64,000 nt of DNA. Source: an uncultured Clostridia bacterium (GTDB lineage Bacteria; Bacillota; Clostridia; TANB77; CAG-508). The stretch lies in NCBI GenBank assembly GCA_944389125.1, contig CALXLF010000005.1, positions 1 through 64,000 of the forward strand. Reading direction: 5' to 3'. The notes below the pieces were generated by a model. The model did not search any database, was not told the origin of the DNA, and saw nothing but the letters and a program-made list of their open reading frames with translations. Positions 1 to 9,320 of this stretch are shown piece after piece. The position numbers and the translations under genes are program-made. Each line of letters begins with the position of its first letter. Position 1 is the first letter of the stretch.

Positions 1-582
1 AGATTGTCTTTCACCTTCAGCTTGAAGGATTAAAGCTCTTTTATTTCTTTCTGCATTCATTTGTTTTTCCATTGCATCTCTAATATCTGGTGGAGGAGTA
101 ATATCTTTTATTTCAACTCTATCGATTTTACATCCCCAAATATCAGTAGCTTCATCTAAGATTGCTCTTAATCTGTCATTAATTAAATCTCTTGATGAAA
201 AAGTTTGATCAAGTTCCATTTTACCTACAATATCACGAATTGTTGTTATAGCTAAGTATTGGATACCTTGAGTCAAGTTTTGAATTTCATAAATAGCTTT
301 TGTAGGATCTGTTATTTTGTAGAAAACAACAGTATCAATTGTGATAGTAACATTATCTGCTGTAATAACACCTTGTGGTGGTATATCCATTGTTTGTTGT
401 TTTAAGCTAACTACAGCTCTAACATTATCAACAAATGGAACTATAATATTAACACCAGGTTCAGCAACTTTATGAAATCTACCAAGTCTTTCAATAATAC
501 ATACTTCTGATTGTTGAACTATTTTAATTGAACGTATTGCAATAATAACGATTATGATAAAAATTACAATTAAAAATGGCAT
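1..582 (-). CDS. SPFH/Band-7 (stomatin-like) membrane protein, C-terminus cut by window edge
   Basis: The visible 194 codons start at ATG 582 behind an AGGAGG site (591-596 on the other strand). A membrane segment (about residues 3-18, IVIFIIIVIIAI) is followed by a Band-7 domain with the typical ERLGRFHKVAEPGVN and DIPPQGVITADNV stretches, and then the helical region DAMEKQMNAERNKRA. Family members form oligomeric membrane scaffolds that recruit proteases. The gene lies 31 bp downstream of an NfeD gene on the same strand, the classic NfeD/stomatin operon pair. The C-terminal coiled coil lies outside the window. The family call is secure; the specific client or role is unknown. Confidence 0.93.
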   Translation of the reverse strand, partial: MPFLIVIFIIIVIIAIRSIKIVQQSEVCIIERLGRFHKVAEPGVNIIVPFVDNVRAVVSLKQQTMDIPPQGVITADNVTITIDTVVFYKITDPTKAIYEIQNLTQGIQYLAITTIRDIVGKMELDQTFSSRDLINDRLRAILDEATDIWGCKIDRVEIKDITPPPDIRDAMEKQMNAERNKRALILQAEGERQS

Positions 583-613
583 TTTAAAATCCTCCTAAAA
601 TATATTTTTTAAA

Positions 614-1036
614 TTATTCAATTGGTGTAACTATAGCTTTAACACCATCTACACTTTGTACTATAACTCTAGTACCTTCTTTAATTTCTGTATCGTTTTC
701 TGATGCAGCTGACCATGTTTCGCCACCAACTTTTACTTGACCTGTACTTTCTACAGGCTTAATGGTAACTGTTACTAGCCCTTCTTTTCCTACGATAGAA
801 TTAGTAATTGTTGGATCATCTTTTTTTTCAAATTTGTTTGCAAATTTTCTTGTAGCAAAAATTAAAATTGTTGAAGATATTACAAAAACAGCAGTCTGAG
901 CAATAATACTATCAGTTAGAAAACTTGCAACTAAAGCAAATAAACTGCCAATTGAGAACCAAAAGACTAAAAATCCAGTTGTAATTGATTCTAAAATTAA
1001 GAATACACCAGCTGAAATTATCCAGAATTGCCACAT
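614..1036 (-). CDS. NfeD-like membrane protein (short form)
   Basis: This 140-residue protein has about three N-terminal membrane helices (residues 4-62) followed by a C-terminal OB-fold-like domain of about 60 residues (SIVGKEGLVTVTIKPVES, then GGETWSAASE), as in short NfeD1b proteins that lack the ClpP-like protease domain. It is the first gene of a two-gene operon with the stomatin-like gene, and such pairs are thought to act together in membrane organisation or quality control. The start at 1036 has a GGAG-type site (AAAGGAGAAATAA) upstream. No catalytic residues are expected in this short form. Confidence 0.93.
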   Translation of the reverse strand: MWQFWIISAGVFLILESITTGFLVFWFSIGSLFALVASFLTDSIIAQTAVFVISSTILIFATRKFANKFEKKDDPTITNSIVGKEGLVTVTIKPVESTGQVKVGGETWSAASENDTEIKEGTRVIVQSVDGVKAIVTPIE

Positions 1037-1347
1037 ATTTATTTCTCCTTTACTTTTTTAAACAATACACTATTATTATACAATATAGTTTAAAAAAAAG
1101 AAAGAGTTTTTATAAATTTTTAAGACAAAAAGATAGAAAATTAGAACAAAAATGACAACTTTTTTATTTTAAAACATTTTTATATTATTTTTTAGCTGAA
1201 AATGTTGAAAGCTAAAAAAATACTATATTTGCAAAAAAGGTATTATTATTACAAAAGTTTTGTTAAAAAATATAAAAGAAATAGGTTTACTTTTAAATTT
1301 AATAATGATATATTTATTATGATAATTTTTTATACAAGGAGAAACAA
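1037..1347. other. Divergent intergenic region, no gene
   Basis: This 311-bp AT-rich spacer separates the minus-strand nfeD from the plus-strand gene at 1348. A minus-strand TATAAT lies at 1075-1080 and is the likely -10 for nfeD; its -35 is weak. A 12-bp AT-rich inverted repeat at 1186-1197/1210-1222 (loop about 12 nt, with flanking T and A runs) could act as a terminator-like hairpin. I see no open frame or RNA gene. Confidence 0.5.
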
Positions 1348-2622
1348 ATGAATAACCAAAGAAATTCAAAAAATCAAGTAAATTCAAGTAATACTAGATC
1401 TTCAAATGCTTCTAAAGTAAGCCAAAAAGCAGGAGGAAAAAAGTCGAAAAAATTTACTAATACAAGATTATTTAAAATTTTAAGAATAATTTTAATAATA
1501 GGAATTATTATTGCTATTGTAAATATTATTTCAGGCTTAAGAAATAAGACTCCTGAAGATATTACTTTAATAATAGGAGAAAATAAGATTGAATTAAAAG
1601 ATAAATTATTAATTGATGATAATGATAATATTTATATTTCAAAAGATGATGTTGCTAATTTATATGATGAAAATATTTATTATAATGGGGAAGAGCAAAC
1701 TTTGATAACTACTTATAATAAGCACGTAGCAAAATTAGTAGTTGGACAAACCACAATGGAAGTTAATTCAACACAAGTTGCAATTAAGGGAACTTTAAAA
1801 TTTGAAAATGATATTTTATATTTACCATTTTTAGATTTAAAAGATGTTTATGATTTTGAATATCAATATAATAAAGATAGAAATGTTTTAATTATAGATT
1901 CTATTTCAAAAGCTAAATCACAAGCAGTTGTTGTAAAAAGTACTAAAGTAAAAGAAAAGCCAAAAATGTTTTCAAGTTCTTTAGAAAAAATAAATAAATC
2001 TGATGGAGTTTATGTAACAGTTTTTGGAACTGAAGGTGATTATACAAAAGTAAGAACATATTCTGGAAATATAGGATATGTAAAAACAAATAAATTAGGT
2101 GAAATAGAAGTTGTAAGAGAAGACATGGAAGAAGATAAATTAAATAATGTAAATATTTTAAATGACTATAGTATTGTTGCTTCATATGATAATGTTTCTC
2201 TAGATCAAAATGTGACTAATATTGTAGTTCCAAATTTATTTAATATAAATGAAAATTTGGAAGTTGAAAATGTAATAGATTTATCAAGTAATACATACCA
2301 AAATTATGCTTCTTGGGCTGAAACAAATGGTATAAATATTTGTGCAGATGTAACACTAAGTGGAAGTATGAATTCAATATGTGCAAGTTATACATCAAGA
2401 ACATGTTTAATAAATCTATTATATAATCAATTTGTTGCAAATAATATTAACATGATTTGTATTGATTTTGATAATATTGATGATACAGAAGGGTTTTATA
2501 GATTTGTAATTGAACTTACACCTAGATTTAAAGAGGTTGGATATAAGGTTTTAGTTAAATATAAAGATGGACTAGATAAAGAACGTTTAGAAAAAATTGT
2601 AGATTATGTAATAGAGGAGTAA
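1348..2622 (+). CDS. Membrane-anchored protein with copper-amine-oxidase-N-like, SH3-like and degenerate GH18-like regions
   Basis: The protein has 424 residues. A basic, Asn/Ser-rich cytoplasmic start precedes one membrane helix (about 45-62). The exported part has a Cu_amine_oxidN1-like region (IIGENKIELKDKLLI to NVLIIDSIS, about 75-190), an SH3b-like stretch (SDGVYVTVFGTEGDYTKVR, about 215-250) and a C-terminal part resembling GH18/YaaH-type domains (YNQFVANNINMICIDFDNI, then FKEVGYKVLVKY). In GH18 enzymes the DFE-type motif carries the catalytic Glu. Here it reads IDFDNI, so hydrolase activity is doubtful and a wall-binding role is more likely. The start has an AAGGAG site. It forms an operon with mltG, 4 nt downstream. 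Confidence 0.65.
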   Translation: MNNQRNSKNQVNSSNTRSSNASKVSQKAGGKKSKKFTNTRLFKILRIILIIGIIIAIVNIISGLRNKTPEDITLIIGENKIELKDKLLIDDNDNIYISKDDVANLYDENIYYNGEEQTLITTYNKHVAKLVVGQTTMEVNSTQVAIKGTLKFENDILYLPFLDLKDVYDFEYQYNKDRNVLIIDSISKAKSQAVVVKSTKVKEKPKMFSSSLEKINKSDGVYVTVFGTEGDYTKVRTYSGNIGYVKTNKLGEIEVVREDMEEDKLNNVNILNDYSIVASYDNVSLDQNVTNIVVPNLFNINENLEVENVIDLSSNTYQNYASWAETNGINICADVTLSGSMNSICASYTSRTCLINLLYNQFVANNINMICIDFDNIDDTEGFYRFVIELTPRFKEVGYKVLVKYKDGLDKERLEKIVDYVIEE

Positions 2623-2626
2623 TATA

Positions 2627-3721
2627 ATGAAAAAAATTTTAAAAGTCTTTGGAATAATTATACTTCTAGTAGTAGTTATAGCAATAATAACTTTTCTAGT
2701 ATTAAAAAATAAATATGAACAAAGTTTAACTCCTGTAAATTCTGAGTCAAATAGTGAAGATATTATTGTAGAAATTGCTCAAGGAATGTCAACAAGTCAA
2801 ATTGCAGATTTATTACAAGAAAAACATGTAATCAAAAGTGCTACAATGTTTAAAGTATACATAAAATTAAACAATGTTGGAAGTTTTCAAGCTGGAAAAT
2901 ATGAATTTGAAAATGGAAAAGATGATGTTTCAAGTGTTTGCAAAAAAATGGTAAATGGCGATGTTTATGATGAAACTGTTAAAATAACTTTTGTTGAAGG
3001 AAAAACAATTAAAGATTATGCTAAAGTAATTGCTGAAAAAACTAATAATACAGAAGAGGATGTTTTAGATTTAGTAAATTCTGAGGAATATATTGATTCT
3101 TTAATTGAAAAATACTGGTTTATTACAGATGAAGTAAAAAATGATGAAATTTATTATAGTTTAGAGGGTTATTTACTTCCAGATACATATACATTTGAAA
3201 ATGCAGATGTTACAACTGAAGAGATTTTTAATGTTATTTTAAATTATATGGACAAGTATTTATCTGAGTACAAAGACGAGATAGATGAAAGTGGACTAAC
3301 TGTTCATGAGATTTTAAGTTTAGCTTCAGTTGTTGAACAAGAAGGAAAAACAGATGAAGCACGTCGTGGAATAGCTGGTGTATTTTTTAATAGATTAGAT
3401 TCTGGAATGAGTTTAGGAAGTGATGTAACTACATATTATGCTTTTGGATTAGATATGGCAAAAGATGAACTTACAGCAAAACAATTAAATACAGAAAATC
3501 CATATAATACTCGTGGTCCAAATATGGAAGGAAAATTACCAGTAGGACCAATTTGTAGTCCAAGCAAAAGTGCAATTTATGCAGTATTAAATCCTGAAAA
3601 TACAGATTGTTACTATTTTGTTGCTGATAAAGATGGAAATGTTTATTTTTCAAAAACATATACAGAACATCAATCAGTTATAGATGAATTAAAATCAGAA
3701 GGCCTATGGTATGAATATTAA
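2627..3721 (+). CDS. mltG: Endolytic murein transglycosylase MltG
   Basis: A 364-residue YceG/MltG-family protein. It has an N-terminal membrane helix (about 5-27), a LysM-like region (IIVEIAQGMSTSQIADLL) and a catalytic domain with the signature EILSLASVVEQEGKTDEA, in which the Glu of VEQE matches the catalytic Glu of MltG, followed by FFNRLDSGMSLGSDVT and NTRGPNMEGKLPVGPI. MltG cleaves nascent glycan strands and so sets their length at the outer face of the membrane. It starts 4 nt after the previous gene, whose last codons supply the AGGAG site. Length and motifs are normal. Confidence 0.95.
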   Translation: MKKILKVFGIIILLVVVIAIITFLVLKNKYEQSLTPVNSESNSEDIIVEIAQGMSTSQIADLLQEKHVIKSATMFKVYIKLNNVGSFQAGKYEFENGKDDVSSVCKKMVNGDVYDETVKITFVEGKTIKDYAKVIAEKTNNTEEDVLDLVNSEEYIDSLIEKYWFITDEVKNDEIYYSLEGYLLPDTYTFENADVTTEEIFNVILNYMDKYLSEYKDEIDESGLTVHEILSLASVVEQEGKTDEARRGIAGVFFNRLDSGMSLGSDVTTYYAFGLDMAKDELTAKQLNTENPYNTRGPNMEGKLPVGPICSPSKSAIYAVLNPENTDCYYFVADKDGNVYFSKTYTEHQSVIDELKSEGLWYEY

Positions 3722-3836
3722 TATTTTTTAGTTAGAATAATTCTGATTAAAGCTTAATCTACTAAAAAAAGGTATGGACAAGTATTTAATTTATGTATAA
3801 AATATAAATGAAGTAATATAGGAGATTTTTTATAAT
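3722..3836 (+). promoter_or_regulatory. Intergenic segment with AT hairpin and possible promoter
   Basis: A weak hairpin (TTTTTTAGT at 3724-3732 against ACTAAAAAA at 3760-3768) follows mltG. Downstream, TGGACA and TAAAAT with a 17-nt spacer could be a promoter for the glucosaminidase gene. Both are weak matches. Confidence 0.35.
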
Positions 3837-5183
3837 ATGCAAACAAATCAAAATGGAAAATCTCTTTCTGAAATATTCAAGGAACTGGAACAATCTAAAA
3901 ACAGGCAAGTTGAGCAATATAAGCAAAACCAAAAGGCTTTAAAAGAAATTAAAGAAGCCGAAAAAAAAGAGAGTTTTGCTTTTCAAGTAAAACATAGAAC
4001 TAAAAAAGATAATTTAAAATTAATTATAATTGTTTTAGTGATTTGTTTAAGTATTTCAACTTTTTCTTCAAACTATATTTTTGCTAAAGATTTAGAAACT
4101 GAAGAGGATAAAACACCTGTTGGAGTTTTTGAAGAAAATGAAGATGTTACTGATGTTTATGAAATTGTATCAGAAAATATCAGTACAACATATCAAAAAG
4201 AAGTGCTTGACATTGAAGAAGAGATTGAATTTGTAACTGAATATATTGATAATAAAGATTTGCCTAAAGATGAAGAGGTTGTTCAACAAGAAGGACTTAT
4301 AGGTCATCAAATTGTTACATATGTAAGAAGTTATGAAAATGATGAGATGGTAGATCAAACAGCAATAGGATATAATGTTACAGAATATCCAACAACTAAA
4401 ATTATTCAGGTTGGAACTTCTGAAGTTTTAGCAAATTTTAATATACATATTGGTGATTATTTATATGTGACAAAAGATTTGGAATTAAAAAAAGAAGCAA
4501 ATGATGAATCTGAAACCATAACTACAATTCCTAATAAATATGATGTTATTGCTCTAGAAGTAATAGAAGAATCTTGGATGAAAGTTGCTTATTTAGATGA
4601 AGAAGGATATATAAAAGTACAAGATTTAACATCTGAAACTTTAACTCCAGGAAGTGGCGAAATCTGTAGAAAACAAAAAATATTAAATTCAGTAAATGAA
4701 GATATGCAATTAAATAAACCAAGTGGATTATTAGAAAGTGATTTTTCAACAGTTTTTTCTAATAATAGCAGTGACACAAATAACATATTTAAAGAGAATT
4801 ATAAGATTTTTTATGATATTGAATCTAAATATAATATAAATGGTGTTTTTGTTGCAGCAATTGCAATCCATGAAAGTAATTGGGGAAAATCTAATATAGC
4901 TATAAATAAGAAAAATTTATTTGGATTTGGAGCTTATGACTCTACTCCATATGAATCAGCTGTTACATTTGATACATATGAAAATGGAATTAACACAGTT
5001 GCTGAATGGCTTTCAAAAAATTATTTAAATGAATCAGGAACTATACTTCCAAATGGAGAAACAGCAACTGGAAGATATTATAATGGAGCTACTGTAAAAG
5101 GTGTAAATACAAGATATGCAACAGATAAAAATTGGTCAAATAGAGTTTTCTCATTAATGCAAGATATTTATAATTCTATATAG
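3837..5183 (+). CDS. Membrane-anchored N-acetylglucosaminidase-type peptidoglycan hydrolase with SH3-like domain
   Basis: The 448-residue protein has a cytoplasmic charged start (about 1-60) and one membrane helix (about 63-80, LIIIVLVICLSISTFSS). A G5-like segment (EGLIGHQIVTYVRSYEND) is followed by an SH3b-like domain (GDYLYVTKDLELKKEAN to WMKVAYLDEEGYIKV). The C-terminal glucosaminidase domain (about 320-448) has FVAAIAIHESNWGKS, where the Glu of HES is the expected catalytic acid, plus NLFGFGAYD and YATDKNWSNRV. Such domains cut the glycan backbone during wall growth or cell separation. The AGGAG site lies just upstream. Substrate specificity is inferred from the fold only. Confidence 0.85.
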   Translation: MQTNQNGKSLSEIFKELEQSKNRQVEQYKQNQKALKEIKEAEKKESFAFQVKHRTKKDNLKLIIIVLVICLSISTFSSNYIFAKDLETEEDKTPVGVFEENEDVTDVYEIVSENISTTYQKEVLDIEEEIEFVTEYIDNKDLPKDEEVVQQEGLIGHQIVTYVRSYENDEMVDQTAIGYNVTEYPTTKIIQVGTSEVLANFNIHIGDYLYVTKDLELKKEANDESETITTIPNKYDVIALEVIEESWMKVAYLDEEGYIKVQDLTSETLTPGSGEICRKQKILNSVNEDMQLNKPSGLLESDFSTVFSNNSSDTNNIFKENYKIFYDIESKYNINGVFVAAIAIHESNWGKSNIAINKKNLFGFGAYDSTPYESAVTFDTYENGINTVAEWLSKNYLNESGTILPNGETATGRYYNGATVKGVNTRYATDKNWSNRVFSLMQDIYNSI

Positions 5184-5192
5184 GGGGAGATT

Positions 5193-6164
5193 TTGAAAGA
5201 AAGAGCAAAAGATAAAAAAAACGAAGTTCATAAGACTAATGCAAATGCTAGAAATAAAAAAAGTAACATTAGCAGTAAAACAAAAACAAAGCCTCATTTA
5301 AAAAATGAGGCTCATATTAGAGCTAAAAAGCCTGATAAAAAGAAAGGCATTACAAAACTTAAAAATAAGATTATTATATTAGCTTTAATAATTATTGCTT
5401 TATTATTGTTAATATTTGCTTTTTATAAAATTTTGTATATGCATAGAAATAATAATATTTTTGCTCAAAATGCTGAAAAAATTCAGAATGATATTGATAA
5501 CCCTATTTTTAAGATTGAAAAAATTCTTATATATAGTGATGCTAATGTTGAAGATTTAAGTGAAAATCAAAATTTAGCTAATATAAATGTTTCACAATAT
5601 ACTGATTTTGCAATTTATATAAGTAATTCAGAAACAATAACTGGATTAACAGAAAAAAATACTGTAAATAATTTATATATAGATAATATAACTGTAAGTG
5701 GAACTGACATTGGTACTCAAAAAGTTTTTTATAAAGATGTAAATGATATTTGTAAATACAGAAAGATTGAAACTGGTACAAATAGAATTGATTTTAAAGT
5801 TCTTCATGCAAATGAAGAACGAGAGTTAAATGAAGAAGCGAATGTTTTTTATACAGATTGTTCTGATCCGATTATTTTATCATATGTAAATGAAAATATT
5901 GTAAAAAACGAAGATCTATCTGGTAGTAAAGAAAAATTATCTTTAGATGGTTCAATTTTAAAATATTTAGGAATTAAATTAGAAGATTTAAATTATAAGA
6001 TTTCTTTTTCAATAAATATTGAAAATAATCTTGGTGAGCTGTATAAATGTAATTGTTCGTTAGATGTTAATTTAGATAGTGATGAAGGCGGAATTTATAC
6101 AGGTTATATTATGCAGATATATAATTTAAGTGAAAATAATTTTGAATTTAGAAAAGTACAATAA
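5193..6164 (+). CDS. Unrecognised membrane-anchored protein (TTG start)
   Basis: I do not recognise this 323-residue protein. It starts at TTG 5193, 7 nt past AGGGGGAG, and no better ATG exists nearby. The first 55 residues are very Lys/Asn-rich, one membrane helix follows (about 58-80, IIILALIIIALLLLIFAFY), and the rest is an extracytoplasmic, Asp/Asn/Glu-rich region with no clear motif. Near the 5' end the coding DNA holds a short perfect inverted repeat (GCCTCATTT/AAATGAGGC, about 5291-5312). It lies 9 bp after the glucosaminidase gene, so it is probably co-transcribed with it and linked to the cell envelope. Confidence 0.7.
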   Translation: MKERAKDKKNEVHKTNANARNKKSNISSKTKTKPHLKNEAHIRAKKPDKKKGITKLKNKIIILALIIIALLLLIFAFYKILYMHRNNNIFAQNAEKIQNDIDNPIFKIEKILIYSDANVEDLSENQNLANINVSQYTDFAIYISNSETITGLTEKNTVNNLYIDNITVSGTDIGTQKVFYKDVNDICKYRKIETGTNRIDFKVLHANEERELNEEANVFYTDCSDPIILSYVNENIVKNEDLSGSKEKLSLDGSILKYLGIKLEDLNYKISFSINIENNLGELYKCNCSLDVNLDSDEGGIYTGYIMQIYNLSENNFEFRKVQ

Positions 6165-6193
6165 ATACAAAAGAGAGGATATTATAATAAGAA

Positions 6194-6664
6194 ATGTTTG
6201 AAATAATATTAATTATAATTATTGCTGTTATTCTAGCTATAATTGTTGCATTTAGCTTGATTATGCGTGATGTAAAAAATGCAAAATATAATGTTAAAGA
6301 TGAAAGCGAATTATCAAAAGAGGCAGAAAAAAAGTATTTAAAAGAGTTTCCAGATTATACTATTTTTAAATTAAAGTCTGAAATTGAAACAATTGCAGAT
6401 ATTTTAGTAGATAATCAGGAAAGCAATAGATATACAGAACTTTTAAGAGAAAAAGCTTCAAAAGATGAAAAAGTAAAAAGTCTTAAAGATGCTGTTATTG
6501 AAGATGTAGATATTGTAAGATATAATAAAGGCAATTTAAAAGCAAAAGTTAAATACAGAGATTATGAATATAAATATTCAATGGTACTTAATTTAAGTAC
6601 TGTTTCAAGAGGAAGAGTATTTTTAAATAACTATTTAGTTTATAAAGAAAGAGCTACTGTTTAA
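6194..6664 (+). CDS. Small membrane-anchored protein of unknown function
   Basis: A 156-residue protein with one strongly hydrophobic N-terminal helix (about 3-24) and a charged domain (SELSKEAEKKYLKEFPDY to VFLNNYLVYKERATV). The part around residues 45-156 vaguely resembles Tim44/mL45-like alpha+beta domains, but I would not assign it. A hairpin terminator overlaps its stop codon. It ends the envelope-gene run that began at 1348. Confidence 0.7.
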   Translation: MFEIILIIIIAVILAIIVAFSLIMRDVKNAKYNVKDESELSKEAEKKYLKEFPDYTIFKLKSEIETIADILVDNQESNRYTELLREKASKDEKVKSLKDAVIEDVDIVRYNKGNLKAKVKYRDYEYKYSMVLNLSTVSRGRVFLNNYLVYKERATV

Positions 6665-6676
6665 GGTGGCTTTTTT
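6651..6676 (+). terminator. Intrinsic terminator overlapping the stop codon
   Basis: AGCTAC and GTGGCT form a 6-bp stem (with a G-U pair) around the TAA of the gene ending at 6664, followed by six T residues. Confidence 0.55.
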
Positions 6677-6755
6677 ATTTGCAGAGCAGATAAATAAAAA
6701 TAATTGCATAAATTTTCCAAGTTTATAAATAATATATAAAAAGGAGGGAAAATTT

Positions 6756-9037
6756 ATGCTTTTTAAATTTACTAAGAGTGGAGAAAAAGTTTTAGATATA
6801 GCCAGTGATGTTGCTACTTTATTAGGGCATAATTATATTGGAAGTGAACATATTTTATATGGTTTAGCTAAAGAAAGTGAAGGTTTAGCTCATAGAGTTT
6901 TAGAATCACAAGGTATTTTTCCAGATTGTATTTTAAGTAAAATAGAAAACATACTTCGGAAAAGGAAATGTAAATTTAAATTCACGGAACTCGGTTTTAC
7001 TTTAAAAAGCAAACGAATTATTGAAAATGCATATAACGAAGCATCTCATATTGGATCTAATTATATAAGTACAGAACATATTTTAATAGGAATTTTACAA
7101 GAAATAGATTCAATGGCTTTTAAAATTATTTTAGAACTTAATATAAATCCAGATAAAATATATAATGAAATTTGGAAGGCATTAAATGATTTTCCTGGAA
7201 CAAGTGGAAAAGTTGAAACTAAAAATGATTCTAAAAACAAAACTTTGAATCGCTTTGGAATTGATTTAACTGAAAAGGCTTTAACAGGCAAGTTAGATCC
7301 TATTATTGGAAGAAAAAAAGAAACTAATAGAATTATCGAAATTCTTTCTAGAAGAATAAAAAATAATCCATGTTTAGTTGGAGAACCAGGTGTGGGAAAA
7401 ACTGCAGTAGTTGAGGGTCTAGCCCAGAAAATAGTTTCAGATGAAGTTCCAGAAAATTTGAAAAATAAAAAGATTATAATTTTAGATATTGCACAAATTG
7501 TAGCAGGAAGTAAATATAGAGGCGATTTTGAAGAAAGAATAAAAAAGATATTAAATGAAGTAAAAGATTCAAAAGATATTATATTATTTATAGATGAAAT
7601 TCATATTATTGTAGGGGCTGGTGCTGCAGAAGGAGCAATAGATGCTGCAAATATTTTAAAGCCTTTTTTAGCAAGAGGAGAAATTCAAGTAATAGGAGCA
7701 ACTACTATAAATGAATATAGAAAATATATTGAAAAGGATAATTCTTTAGAAAGAAGATTTCAGCCAATTTTATTAGATGAACCAACAGAAGAAGAAGCAA
7801 CTAAAATATTACTTGGAATTAAAGAAAAATACGAAACATATCATAATATAAAAATATCTTTTGAAGCGATAGAGGGTGCGGTAAAACTTTCTAATAGATA
7901 TATAACAGATAGATTTTTACCTGATAAAGCAATAGATTTGATTGACGAATCTTGTGTTAGAGTTAAAAGAACTAAAAATATATTAGAGCTTATAGATGTT
8001 GAAAATGTAATTTCAGATTGGTCTGGAATACCTGTAGCCATACATTCAAAAGAAGAGATATTTAAACTTAAGAATTTAGAATCAGAAATTCATAAAAGAG
8101 TTGTAGGACAATGTGAAGCTGTAAGTTTAGTTGCAAAGACAATTAGGAGAGGTAGATTAGGTATTTCAGAAGAAAATAGACCGGTAGGTTCTTTTTTATT
8201 CTTAGGTCCTACAGGTGTAGGAAAGACTGAAATTTCAAAAGCTGTGGCTGAAGTTTTATTTGGAGATGAAAAAAATTTAATAAGAATTGATATGTCTGAA
8301 TATATGCTTCCAAGTGATGCTTCAAAATTAATAGGAGCTGCTCCTCGGATTTGTTGGATATGATGAAGGTTCACGGATTTATAAAAGAAGTAAGAAAAAA
8401 GCCATATTCAATAATACTTTTTGATGAAATAGAAAAGGCTCATCCAGATGTTATAAATGTGTTATTACAAATTTTAGATGATGGGAGACTTACAGACAAT
8501 TTTGGAAGAATCACAAATTTTAAAAATACTATAATTATTATGACTTCAAATGTAGGAGGAAAATTAATTACTAATAATAAAAAATTAGGATTTCAGATAG
8601 AGGAAAGTCAAAGATTAAAATATAAAGATTTAAGAAAAGATGTATTAAAAGAAGCAAAAGATAATTTTAGTCCTGAGTTTTTAAATAGAATAGATGAAAT
8701 TATTGTATTTCAGAAGTTAAGTAGAATTGAACTAAAACAAATTTCAAATATTTTCTTAAATAAAATATCAAAGAGAATGAAAAATAAAAACATAGAAATT
8801 ATTTTTGATGAAAATGTTAATGATTTTATAGTTGATAAATTAGATGATGATACATTAGGTGCAAGACCTATTAGAAGAATAGTTCAAGATTATATTCAAG
8901 ATAAAATAGTAAATGAATATTTAGATGGAAATATTAAAGAAGGTGATATAGTAAATATTTCCCAGGTAGATAAGAAAATTTATATAAAAAGTGAAACTAA
9001 ATTTGATAAGATATCAGAAATTAATGAATACGTATAA
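6756..9037 (+). CDS. clpC: Clp ATPase (ClpC/ClpA class) interrupted by five CGG +1 sites
   Basis: An AAA+ unfoldase that feeds substrates to ClpP. Reading CGGN as glycine at C6957, C6985, C6992, C8346 and C8374 gives one 758-residue frame. It has a double Clp_N repeat (1-140), AAA1 with Walker A GEPGVGKTAVVEG and Walker B ILFIDEIH, and AAA2 with LGPTGVGKTE, followed by FVGYDEG and ILFDEIEKAHPDV. Without the shifts the first frame stops at 8363, just after AAA2 Walker A. The first three sites are clustered and add up to a full codon, so the frame stays open but reads nonsense between the Clp_N repeats. After AAA1 the text runs almost directly to DWSGIPVA, so the coiled-coil/UVR M-domain of classic ClpC is missing. 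No ctsR or mcsAB is adjacent. The ribosome site is AAGGAGGG. Confidence 0.92.
6957..6995 (+). other. Three clustered CGG +1 sites in clpC (C6957, C6985, C6992)
   Basis: The reading is CTT-C-GGA, then TCA-C-GGA, then ACT-C-GGT. Skipping the three C bases changes the peptide from RKRKCKFKFTELG to GKGNVNLNSGTGFTLK, which restores the linker-GFT pattern before the second Clp_N repeat. The net shift is three bases, so the open frame survives either way. Confidence 0.85.
8346..8349 (+). other. CGG +1 site in clpC (C8346)
   Basis: CCT-C-GGA restores AAPGFVGYDEG, a conserved AAA2 segment. The unshifted frame meets TGA within six codons. Confidence 0.9.
8374..8377 (+). other. CGG +1 site in clpC (C8374)
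   Basis: TCA-C-GGA restores DEGSGFIKEVRKKPYS, the same length as the canonical DEGGQLTEKVRRKPYS segment. Confidence 0.9.
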
Positions 9038-9047
9038 TTTAAAAAAT

Positions 9048-9081
9048 ATAATAGGAAAGTCTTATGAAACTTTCCTATTAT
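9048..9081 (-). terminator. Hairpin between clpC and DUF1540 gene
   Basis: The 13-bp stem ATAATAGGAAAGT/ACTTTCCTATTAT has an 8-nt loop. On the minus strand it is followed by a T run, so it fits as terminator of the DUF1540 gene and may serve clpC too. Confidence 0.55.
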
Positions 9082-9155
9082 ATAGAGGTTTACAAAAAAG
9101 TTTTTGCTACATACTAATAAAGCATAATATTAAAATTTATAGAATGATACTATTT

Positions 9156-9320
9156 TTAATGTTTTGCTTTATAGCTTCCACATACTGTTTCTGAGCTTGT
9201 TCCTGTTTCGCAGTTTTCACATGGTTTAACTAAAATATTAGTAAGCAAACATTCTTTGTTTGCTTTTCCATTATAAAGACAACTTGAAACAGTACAATTA
9301 ATTTTTTGATGTTCTTCCAT
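9156..9320 (-). CDS. DUF1540 small Cys-rich protein
   Basis: This 54-residue frame starts at ATG 9320 and ends with TAA at 9156. The sequence begins MEEHQKINCTVSSCLYNG and has six Cys in the DUF1540 arrangement (CTVSSC, then KECLL, then PCENC, then VCGS). DUF1540 proteins are short presumed metal-binding proteins common in Clostridia, and their function is unknown. An AGGAAGG-type site precedes the start. It stands alone on the minus strand between clpC and metK. Confidence 0.85.
   Translation of the reverse strand: MEEHQKINCTVSSCLYNGKANKECLLTNILVKPCENCETGTSSETVCGSYKAKH

Noticed and set aside
1943..2440. Minus-strand Leu/Phe/Tyr-rich frames opposite AT-rich genes (many across the window)
   Set aside because: They are reverse complements of real genes, with low-complexity composition and no ribosome sites.
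5291..5312. Terminator inside the gene at 5193
   Set aside because: The short inverted repeat lies in coding sequence and has no T run after it; probably chance.
6756..9037. clpC, znuB-type permease, secA, prfB, permease and accA as ordinary pseudogenes
   Set aside because: All breaks are single C insertions before conserved glycine codons. No other stop, deletion or random shift is present, and several of the genes are essential and single in the window.
8991..9194. A plus-strand frame after clpC as a gene
   Set aside because: It overlaps the clpC end and a hairpin, has no ribosome site, and is antisense to the DUF1540 gene.
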